Shown here: positions 1 to 10,247 of the stretch, piece after piece
Layout: the number at the start of each line of letters is the position of its first letter
How positions within the stretch are numbered: the stretch's first letter is position 1
DNA from: Leuctra nigra
Lineage: Eukaryota; Arthropoda; Insecta; Plecoptera; Leuctridae
Reading direction: 5' to 3'
DNA: 64,000 nt
NCBI GenBank assembly: GCA_934045905.1
Contig: OW203766.1
Span: 30,002,309-30,066,308, forward strand
Notes under the pieces: generated by a model
Seen by the model: the letters and a program-made list of their open reading frames with translations, nothing else
Told to the model about the DNA's origin: nothing
The model's database searches: none
Program-made: the position numbers and the translations under genes

Positions 1-1796
1 ATTGTAACTAAAATATATTCCATTTTTATATTTAAATAAGTTTAATTATCGTGTGAGCCACCGAGGCCATCCTCATCCTTGTTTTGTTCTGAAGAAGGTC
101 ATGCATCCGCAATCTTTTCATATTGCAGTTGGTATTTATTAACATCCACACCTGAGGTTATCAGTAAAAACTATATTTCACATATATCATCCTAGTTTAT
201 GGTCACAAATATACATGAACGGTATTGATCAGACTTAACCTCAAAATAAGCTCTAACCTTGGTTTCAATAATCTATGTAATTGCACATGTGGCTGGTTCC
301 AAAGCGATATTTCTCTTTGTCCCGACGTTTTCGAATCCCAGCCAGATGGCGTATGTTCGCTTTATAATAATATTTCAAATGTATTCCACACGGCACGAAC
401 GAATCGAACATGATTGAACATTTGGCAGCTTTGATCATGGTTCTCATTACATGATATTTCCGTCATGGAACCGTCCATGCGGCTTGAGCGATGAAATCGT
501 TGATAGATACAGACCGTGCGAGTTTAATCGACCCTTCATTTGCCTGTTCAATTACCAATCAGAGGGGAGTTAATCGATTTTGATGGAGTAGTACCTGAGT
601 GTATTAGCGAGTAATTTGCTAGTTTATATTTGATGTATTTGGGATCGAGCTGATCATTTACGGAACGGTCAGAGTCGTTTACGTGTGTCGTTTTGAGAAA
701 CATGCTCATACAATTTGCGAAATACTAATGGAATTTATTTGGGGGCTCGAAAGTATTTTTGGAAGTTGATAGACATACTTTTCGTATGCTGAAAGTTATG
801 CATTTATTTACATGATAAAATGAATTTAATAACGCAAATTATAAGACGTCATTGAAAAAGATAAAAGTCATAACTCCCTTTAAGATTTTTTGATACCAAT
901 TAGGGGAGGATCTTTCTTTATATCTACTGCGAGAAAATCTTTTCGGAAACTTTAAGTGTGTTATTTAAGTACTAAAGTTAAAAATGCGATCTACTAACTG
1001 CTTCTTTGTTGGTGGAACTTTGCATGAGGAAGGTAATATTATTCAAAAGCGAGCTAACCTCGAAAAGAGTTCGTTTTCTAGGTTATGAGGCACGTAATTA
1101 GATTTCTTTTGCATCATCTTTGCATATAAATCCGCTTCTCAACATTCATGGTATTTCTAATTGCATACTTGGAAAGAAAAAGTTATAGGGTTGTATACAA
1201 GTCTGAGGGGTGAAGTTGAAATAAACTTTTCGAAGGAGAAAACGCGATGAGAGGGTAGGTAAGGCCGTTTTATTACAAACTGTCAAAACTCTCAATTATA
1301 TGTCATTGACCATAGTTTTTGTGTCGCTTAATGGCAAAGCACTAGAGTTCTTTTATAATATCGTAACTTTTTAAACTTAAATTGTACTCTACTAACCCTT
1401 TGAGTCATTGGTGTCCGTGTATATGCTATCTTTAAAAATTATACACTCATGCCTATACACTTTGATAAATTTCGGATAAGTTATCTGTCAGATATGGTAA
1501 TATCTTTGGCAAGCGAAAGGGGGCAATATACTTAACCATTTTGATGTCGGCATAAATATGACATCACTTGCATATATTCTCCTTCTTAAAGTAGCACGCA
1601 TGAGGGGCAATTCTCTGTTTATAATCACAATTGCGAGTGTATTTCCGTCCTCGTCCGACCTTGAATTAATCATAAAATAATGTAGAACAGTTAAACGGCT
1701 TGTTCGCATGTTATTCTTAAGATACCATCTCTTTGGGTTGTAAAATTAAAATTAAAACGAGTGGATTGTAACGAAGGCGACTGTCGCCCTGCACTT
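1..1796. other. AT-rich stretch without a recognisable gene
   Basis: I see only short ORFs of random composition, no repeats of note, and no exon that resembles a known protein. It leads into the 36-bp satellite. Confidence 0.6.
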
Positions 1797-2833
1797 GCGC
1801 TGTAGTGACGTCATTCATTGTGTGCAATGCAAGTGCAAGCATTGTGTGCAATGCAAGTGCAAGCATGACGTCATTCATTGTGTGCAATGCAAGTGCAAGC
1901 GTGACGTCATTCAATGGGTGCAATGCAAGTGCAAGCATGCCGTCAGCACTGCACTTGCGCTGTAGTGACGTCATTCATTGTGTGCAATGCAAGTGCAAGC
2001 ATGACGTCATTCATTGTGTGCAATGCAAGTGCATTCATTGTGTGCAATGCAAGTGCAAGCATGACGTCATTCATTGTGTGCAATGCAAGTGCATTCATTG
2101 TGTGCAATGCAAGTGCAAGCATGCCGTCAGCACTGCACTTGCGCTGAAGTGACGTCATTCATTGTGTGCAATGCAAGTGCAAGCATGACGTCATTCATTG
2201 TGTGCAATGTAAGTGCAAGCATGACGTCATTCATTGTGTGCAATGCAAGTGCAAGCATGACGTCATTCATTGTGTGCAATGCAAGTGCAAGCATGACGTC
2301 ATTCATTGTGTGCAATGCAAGTGCAAGCATGCCGTCAGCACTGCACTTGCGCTGAAGTGACGTCATTCATTGTGTGCAATGCAAGTGCAAGCATGACGTC
2401 ATTCATTGTGTGCAATGTAAGTGCAAGCATGACGTCATTCATTGTGTGCAATGCAAGTGCAAGCATGACGTCATTCATTGTGTGCAATGCAAGTGCAAGC
2501 ATGACGTCATTCATTGTGTGCAATGCAAGTGCAAGCATGACGTCATTCATTGTGTGCAATGCAAGTGCAAGCATGACGTCATTCATTGTGTGCAATGCAA
2601 GTGCAAGCATGACGTCATTCATTGTGTGCAATGCAAGTGCAAGCATGACGTCATTCATTGTGTGCAATGCAAGTGCAAGCATGACGTCATTCATTGTGTG
2701 CAATGCAAGTGCAAGCATGACGTCATTCATTGTGTGCAATGCAAGTGCAAGCATGACGTCATTCATTGTGTGCAATGCAAGTGCAAGCATGACGTCATTC
2801 ATTGTGTGCAATGCAAGTGCAAGCATGACGTCA
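1797..2833. repeat. 36-bp satellite with a CRE palindrome in each unit
   Basis: The unit is ATGACGTCATTCATTGTGTG followed by CAATGCAAGTGCAAGC, 36 bp in all. From 2394 to 2826 thirteen TGACGTCA palindromes recur at exactly 36-bp spacing. Counting the whole array I find 25 perfect TGACGTCA sites (1806, 1866, 1902, 1966, 2002, 2062, 2150 to 2294 in 36-bp steps, 2358, then 2394 to 2826). A longer variant containing GCACTGCACTTGCGCTG marks block boundaries near 1946, 2128 and 2336, so there is higher-order structure. Because 36 is a multiple of three the array is open in several frames on both strands. Those ORFs overlap each other and look like by-products. Confidence 0.95.
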
Positions 2834-2903
2834 GCACTCCACTGCACTTCACATTACATGACAATCTGCATCTTCGAGACAACATTTTGCAAAGTGTCCT
2901 TAA

Positions 2904-3298
2904 GAGGCAAACGGAAGCGAACGGGAATCGCACGGTTCGTCAGAGCGTTTTTTTTAAATTTTGTCTTCCCACTAAATAATTTTAAAAAGTCAGATAGTAA
3001 CGACCCATAACAGCCTAATAGACTAAATAATGCCACACACTGGAGTACTTTATGACCTCTGGTGCGACCTCAAAGTGTTAAATACGACTATCTTACTTTT
3101 TTTACTAAAAATATCGTATTTAACACTTTGAGGTCGTACCAGAGGTCATAATGAACTCCAGTGTGCGGCATTATTAAAGTCTATTAGGCTGTTACGGGTC
3201 GTAACTATCTGATTTTTTAAAATTATTTAGTGGGAAGACAAAATTTCAAAAAACCGTTCTGACGAACCGAGCAATTCCCGTTCGCTTCCGTTTGCCTC
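2904..3298. mobile_element. 395-bp foldback MITE with TTAA target duplication (piggyBac-like)
   Basis: The element is almost one long hairpin. Its left end GAGGCAAACGGAAGCGAACG is matched in reverse complement at the right end, and pairing continues inward to an AT-rich loop near 3095-3115. TTAA flanks both ends (2900-2903 and 3299-3302), the target preference of the piggyBac superfamily. It has no transposase and so is non-autonomous. The central part, with GTGTGCGGCATT and GACCTCTGG motifs, recurs in degraded form near 13.2 kb and 19.2 kb. Confidence 0.85.
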
Positions 3299-3302
3299 TT
3301 AA

Positions 3303-4370
3303 ATAAGATATCTTCAATCTTGAAGTGGCAGTCCCATACTGAGCTAAATGATAATTTTCCATAATATGTTTAAAAAAAATGATTTGTATTCATAATATGT
3401 GTAGATTTACGTGCCAAAGGGGGTTTCAATATGTTCATTCGATCATAAAAACAAATGTAATTGCAGTACCAGATTTTACAGTAAAATGTTAGCGATGTAG
3501 TAGGACTAATAGGAGTAGGAATTAATTATTTCAATTTAGCTGTAGACATGTCATCTGCCTGTTCATGAGCAAAACCAAAACTAGCTCTTGTGGCGTTTAA
3601 AGTGTTACCAATGAACATTTTAAAATTCATAGGAACTTTTCTGATCGCATTGCGGGTAAGTGAGTCACGTATAAGCTGTAGAATCACTTTTGGAATGAGG
3701 AAAATGCTTTCCCCTTTGAGTGCGCAGTAGTTTGTCCAACAACGTAGTTTTGCCAATAGTCACGTGGTAACGCTTCATTCGCCAGAAACAGAAGTGAAAA
3801 GACATCAGTTCTGAACCTTGATTTCCGATTCATAAAATCCCTCCTGTCGAGGTTGTGTCGTCGCTGTCTCATCAAGTATGCGCTCTGGGCTTGCTCGGGG
3901 AACACATCACTTGCCGGCATTTGCACTCTCTTTGCCCCGGCGTCGCTCGCGTGCATCGCGTTACAGGATGACTCTTCCCGCCGACACACCGGGATCGATC
4001 GAGTCCTGTGGGAGACACGACACGGGGGATGAGAGAGTCCTGTGGGAGACACACGGCACGGGGGATGAGAGTCGCGCCCGAGATGGAACAAATGCAGTCG
4101 ACACATTCATTTCACTCATTGATCAATAGTTGTATATTTCATTGTAAAATGTGCGATCGTGGAAGCTCGGCGTCGTCTCGACATTAGAAAGTCAATGACA
4201 AGTCACTCTATGACTCACTCTATGATGAGTGATGAGTCACTCTATCCCGAGTCCTGACCAAGGAGCTTGTAGTTAGAGTCCTGACACATCTTACGCATTC
4301 CCACGCAGTAGATAGCATGCTGCGTCCTCTCCTACGCGTTCCGACGCATTTCCAACGCGTCCGTACACAT
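3303..4370. other. Unique sequence with a short GC-rich tandem duplication
   Basis: No gene is recognised. Near 4010-4075 a segment of about 38 bp (GTCCTGTGGGAGACAC followed by a GGGGGATGAGAG block) is present twice in tandem. Near 4195-4245 the phrase GAGTCACTCTAT recurs in both orientations. The GC content rises from about 3860 onwards, before the 120-bp satellite. Confidence 0.5.
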
Positions 4371-4371
4371 T

Positions 4372-5175
4372 TGACTCGTCACGATGCTTCTAGACGCTTC
4401 TCCAATCTCACACAACGCATGTATACGCTGTCCGACGCATGTGTACGCCGTCCCGACGCTTCTGTCTCGTCACGACGCATCCGACGCTTCTAGACGCCTC
4501 TCCAACCTCACCCGACGCATGTGCACGCTGTCCCGACGCTCTGTGATGCGTCCCGACGTTATGTGATGCGTCCCGACGCTTCTGTATCGTCACGACGCAT
4601 CTGACGCTTCTAAACGCCTCTCCAACCTCACCCGACGCATGTGCACGCTGTCCCGACGCTCTGTGATGCGTCCCGACGTTATGTGATGCGTCCCGACGCT
4701 TCTGTATCGTCACGACGCATCCGACGCTTCTAGACGCCTCTCCAACCTCACCCGACGCATGTGCACGCTGTCCCGACGCTCTGTGATGCGTCCCGACGCT
4801 CTGTGATGCGTCCCGACGTTATGTGATGCGTCCCGACGCTTCTGTATCGTCACGACGCATCTGACGCTTCTAAACGCCTCTCCAACCTCACCCGACGCAT
4901 GTGCACGCTGTCCCGACGCTCTGTGATGCGTCCCGACGTTATGTGATGCGTCCCGACGCTTCTGTATCGTCACGACGCATCCGACGCTTCTAGACGCCTC
5001 TCCAACCTCACCCGACGCATGTGCACGCTGTCCCGACGCTCTGTGATGCGTCCCGACGCTCTGTGATGCGTCCCGACGCTTCTGTATCGTCACGACGCAT
5101 CTGACGCTTCTAAACGCCTCTCCAACCTCACCCGACGCATGTGTACGCCGTCCCGACGCTTCTGTATCGTCGCGG
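4372..5175. repeat. 120-bp CpG-rich satellite built from 20-bp subunits
   Basis: The phrase CACGACGCAT occurs at 4471, 4591, 4711, 4851, 4971 and 5091. The spacings are 120, 120, 140, 120 and 120 bp. The 20-bp exception is one extra subunit of CTCTGTGATGCGTCCCGACG. GACGC and CGTC occur many times per unit, so the array is far richer in CpG than its surroundings. The period is a multiple of three, which explains the long antisense ORFs with a repeating ASGEVGEA-like pattern. Confidence 0.92.
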
Positions 5176-5895
5176 CGCTGACAGGAACGCATGAAAGTCC
5201 CGAGGGAGTCGTAGGGTTCTTCCGACTCCCGACTAACGACGTGGGTAACGCGACCAAGACTCGTGTGTGGGAGGATCGAGCAGTAATGGCTGCCACGGAT
5301 GAGGAGCATACAGTCGCGGTCTCTATAGGGCCTAGTCCGTGAACAAGCCGTGGCAGACTCTCAAACATTCATTTCGCACTGGAGAGGGGTGAAATATTCA
5401 ACAAAACACATTTTTTATGAATAATAAAGCTTGACAAATATGTTTTGTCAAGCCCTAGAGATGGATCAAATCTGAATTCTAAAGTGTCCTTGTATTTTGA
5501 GTCGACTGTAGAAGAAACGCTTTTCACATCCATGTAAATGAGGCCTTCAGTGCTTCTCTTGCAATCCAATACATGTCCCGGACAGAAGAGAATGTCGAGC
5601 TTGGAATGAAAAGCGTCGAGCACAGGATTCAATTTTCCCGCGATTGCTGTACAATTACTCCAATGTGCAGAGTCATTATCCTCTCTACCCTTGTAGAGAT
5701 GTCCATCACTAAGTCCCCACTCATAATCATTCGCTCACGCATTTGGTAGGGCTCTAAGTCCCAAAATTAAGCTGAGAATTCTGTTAATCCTTACCAATGT
5801 CCATAATTGGGAGCGTAAGAAAGATAAATGTGTGTTAATTTGGTCTTGCGTTGCCGTTACGGTTACGATACGCAATTGACAAGTGTAGTTCAGCC
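5176..5895. other. Unique stretch with one weak minus-strand ORF (5369-5632)
   Basis: The minus-strand ORF at 5369-5632 encodes 87 residues of fairly protein-like composition (starting MNPVLDAFHSK). I do not recognise it, and no splice sites or neighbours support it. It could be a relic of a mobile element or chance. The rest of the stretch shows nothing. Confidence 0.2.
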
Positions 5896-5899
5896 TTTA

Positions 5900-7713
5900 G
5901 ACGACTGGGTAGTGAGTTTGACCTTGAAGAGTTTTTTAATCGATTTTTATCAATATCTTTTACCAATGTAATTGTTAACAAAATAAGGCTTTGTACGAGT
6001 ATTCAGAACAGTTCGATTAAAATAATTCTATAGCTTGTAATGGTTTATTAGATTTACTTTGTCCTACAGTGGGCCGCGCAGCGCTCGAATACGCTATCTG
6101 GTGGTAGATTTTTGAACTTGACTTTGGTGGATCAGCATTCACTTCGGGCCGCCTACACGGGCTAACTAAGTGCAACTAACGGAGATTATTTTCGTATTTC
6201 TTCCGGTTATTTGATGATTTGATTAGCTTGCACCTTTCATCCAACAAATGTTTGACACAAAATACTATTTATTTAGTTCAATTAGATTTAAATATAATAC
6301 ATGAGAGCGTTATTTCCATGTGTTTTACTGATCATGTCTTCTAGCCTGCTGCCTACATTGCCAGTTTCATGGAATTTCGCACCTATTTTGTATTTTGTTT
6401 AATGAGTATAAAAGTTTTGTACTATACAACTGGAGCTTATAACTAAATTTATGGGGTATACAAAGACGTATAAAAATGATACTAGACCGTACAAGAATAT
6501 GCGATGGGGTGACAAGACGGCTCCTATTTGCCAACGGGACGGAATATTCAAAGACATATTTTCTTAGCACTTCGAGTGTTGACATTCTCAATTGCCGTCT
6601 ATTGATTGAACTACAACCACAATTATTATTTAAGAAACCTTCAATATAAACCCATTCATCAGAACTTAATTTATATTTTTGCTTTCATTACGGATCTTTT
6701 CCAGTGGAGAATTAAACAGTCATGCAATGCAATGAAATGCATAAATATCTTTGATATTCACTTAAATTAATAAATATTTAAAAATGTGTAGGTACTATGT
6801 TTGAATGATGCACCAAGAACATGATAATCACTCCGAGGATAAAGTAAATAACTATCTCCCTTGCCCGCGAAACGAGTCACAGGTCAGATGAAATCAAATA
6901 ATTTAATAAATATCTATTCAAAGACAAATATACATTTTGGAACTACATACTGTATGACGCAATAAACAATTAATCTATTAAAACTTAAAAGTGAATTCGA
7001 TTTGAATAATTCAACTGACAGCCCTCAAAGATATTGTCACAGATCAGGCTATAGTTTGTTGAAAATTGAAATAAATAACTGGAGAAAAATTAACTAGGTG
7101 TGTCCATAATACAATAAAATAATTTTCATGATGTGTGGTTTTGTTATTACTTGTGGAAAATATAATTTAGGTACATACTTTGATTTCTAGTACAATTAAG
7201 GAAGAATGTGCCGTTGTTGTAAATGGAAAGTCAGTCTGAGAGATCCGATAATAATTCAATTTTTTAAGTGCTATGTCATCAATAACACCCGAAATATGTG
7301 TGCATACTTAATAGGACATCATAATAACTATCAATTAGATGTAAAAGTTTTTGAATTCCGTCTAAAAAAATTGTAACTAAACGTCCCCGAATAACAGGTG
7401 AACCTGGCAGAAGGGTAGCAGAATAGCACTGTGCAAACACGTGACCGAAACTGATCCACTAAACTCGGCCACTTCCTGTCATGTGCGTTTCCGTTGCGCT
7501 TCCCATAGTGCCCGAAAATGAGTAAAATTATGGTACTAAACATCTGCTGGACAAAATTAAACTAATAACTTATTCCAAACTATGAAATTATTTTCATTGA
7601 ACTGTTCTGAATACTCGTACAAAGCCTTATTTTGTTAACAATTACATTGGTAAAAGATATTTATAAAAATCGATTAAAAAACTCTTCATGGCCACGCTCA
7701 CTACCCAGCCCTC
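5900..7713. mobile_element. Long-TIR foldback element, large copy, TTTA target duplication
   Basis: The left end GACGACTGGGTAGTGAG (5900) pairs with the reverse complement of the right end CTCACTACCCAGCCCTC (to 7713). The terminal inverted repeats run about 180 bp, to about 6070 on the left and from about 7530 on the right. TTTA flanks both sides (5896-5899 and 7714-7717). The interior of about 1.4 kb is AT-rich and encodes nothing I recognise. The arms match the 386-bp copy at 28614-28999, so this is the same family with a longer or inserted centre. The 60-aa ORF in the left arm is part of the repeat. Confidence 0.8.
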
Positions 7714-7717
7714 TTTA

Positions 7718-10245
7718 CCCTCCGATTAAATTTCGCTTCCATGTAATATTGTTCCCGGGAAATATATGCTCCTAAATCATTAACTTCACCCACGCACACT
7801 TTTTCCAGTGCGACAACAAAGGACATCAAAGGTTGTACGAAACAATACCGTGTAGTTCTCACTCCCGCTTGCGATTCACGTCGTGCGTGGCATTTGTCCG
7901 TGCAGTAGGCGTCGTACAACACGCACGACGCGGCTATAATTAACCCTTTATCAAGAATATCGCAGCGAATCATCTCTTGTATCATTGCTGAGCGCCGCCT
8001 CGAGATCTTGTGCTGTTTGCTATTCCTCGCGCGTCGGGCGGATTCGTTCCCCATTCACAGACGCCTTTTCAACGCTTTATTTCAATACAAAATGCTTAAA
8101 ATGTTCGGATTACGTGATGCAATTGTGTCGTTTCAATGAGGCGGTCGGAAATCTAGGCAAAGGATCGTGCCGAACATTTTTTTTTGCTACTCACTTTTTT
8201 AGTATTTTCGGATCCTTTGACATTAGATGTCGAAGGATCATCCATGTTAAACAAATCGAACGTTCTGTTTTTTAAAATCTCGACTTTTTTTTAGCTCCCT
8301 TTCTTGGTTGTTATAAAAGATGTGGCAGGCTTTCTCTAACGTTTTATTTAGTTTTTAAATTTGCATCTGTAATTTTTTCTTTGACTTATTATTGACAAAA
8401 TGCGATGAAAAGCCGACAGGTGTGAAATTAAAAAAAAAAAAATCAGGATGTATAATTTATCAATAGTGTTGTTGTTGACTTTTGTGGTGCTGTTTACGAC
8501 GCACCGTTCCATTCATTTTGCGATAAAATGATAAAATGAGAATAATTAGGATGTGATGATGAAGAAGGTCCGGATGGACTTTGGTAAGGGGGCGGTCGTG
8601 GTCCATTAGTAAGCCTTCCCAACATTTAACCTCTCGGCCGAGGAAAACCACAACACCCTCGGTTCAGGAAGGACGAACCCGTAAACAGAACCCTTGCCTT
8701 CGGGGTGCAAGTGCAGAGAGTTGCGGAACAGTTCACTGTTTAGTGCTAATTATATTTTATGTTCATTCAATTTCAATCTTCTATCAGCACACTGGTTCTA
8801 AACTTATCGATAATCGTCGGTGGTAGATCGAAGAGTCGATCGGTATCGAGGCGAGACATTTCATTCCCCGAGAAGCGACCGCCATTCGATATCAAAGACG
8901 AAGGCTGAAGAAGCGATGAAAGAAATACGGCGTATCTCTGGAGCGATTATTAGAAATACCAGCCGACATCGTTGTTATAAATAAGGCTATTGATCCGGTG
9001 GTTTGGTGGGGCTTCGGGTTCCACGAGCTTTATCTCTTGATTCAATCGAGATACGTGTTATTGATTGAGCGATGTGGCCGATGCGGTTCTTGTTAAAGAG
9101 CTTTGTTAACTTGGTAAATAGTTTCACGTAATTACATGAAAGAAGATCAATTCAATTGATTTTCACTGAGTATATAGTACGCTTTGGTAACTTTAAACAT
9201 TATCTAGTTTGAATGTGTATTTTATGTCATATTTTACTACCTAAATATTGATTCTTGAGACCCACGTTATTTTATGCCTTCATTATACCACCCAAGGTGT
9301 AAGCTTATACAATAGTAAAAGCTTACATTCCAGGAATGCCTCCATATGATGGTGATATCATCGTATTTGGTCTATGCCAACATGTTCAATACGTACTGTA
9401 ATGACCACTTTCTAGCATCCCTCTTTCACATTTACCTAAACTGAAGTAGGTACCTAGAATATTCAATTTTCGAACCGTGGATTATTTCTATCATAAAGAA
9501 GATGACAAAAGTTTTTGAAGTAGGATTCTTATTTATTCGTATGGAAGACTCATTTAAGGAAAATACACGAACAGCTGTATTTTTTATTATTAAAGAAGGT
9601 CTATTTTAGATAAAATGTTAGTCTTACATGGTTTGACTGGGTCGTGAACTAAGGACATTTACTTGCTGGTCGAGTGCCTTCTGAATCCATTCTGACTACA
9701 CGAAGTTCTTCAAAACACATCTAAATTGACCAATAGCTTCTCAGGACGAAATTGCACTTTCAAACTTGTCAGAAATGTCAGGAGCGACAAGTCACACACT
9801 TCGAACAATGAAAATGTCTAGAACTGCTTTCTCTTGGGGCAGAGTGAGACAAGTCATCTGATTGGTCCGAGTTAGCAACTTAAAAACTTAAAACTTCGTC
9901 ACGCCTAGCCACATTGTACTCTATTGTACAAGTAAAAGACTCATTTAAACTCGGAACACTCTTTGGACAACCATTTACTAAATCTCACTTTAATCGACAA
10001 ATTATGTGTAAGATTCAGAATTCAACACGATGATTATAAGATTAATACAGCAGTGTGTCGTTTTCAGATTGATTTTCTTGTTCATCCACGCATTGTGAAA
10101 TCATATGCTGGAGCACGATCCCCCCCCCCCCTCCCTCTCTTCCCGCATTATCTTCATCGTTAATAATGCTTGACTTGAAACCTGCAGTGGCTGTAGACTG
10201 TTGGAATCGTAAGTTCAAACATGTCGTGGTAATAATGTGTCATAT
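7718..10245. other. No recognisable gene; CpG-rich patches near 7.7-8.1 and 8.6-8.9 kb
   Basis: Two patches are richer in CpG than the surrounding AT-rich DNA and could be promoter or 5' UTR material, but no TATA box, initiator and ORF combination is convincing. A short C tract lies near 10121-10130. Confidence 0.4.
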
Positions 10246-10247
10246 CT

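Noticed and set aside
1805..3010. ORFs with repeated MTSFIVCNASAS-like or MLALALHTMNDV-like phrases
   Set aside because: They are translations of the 36-bp CRE satellite on both strands.
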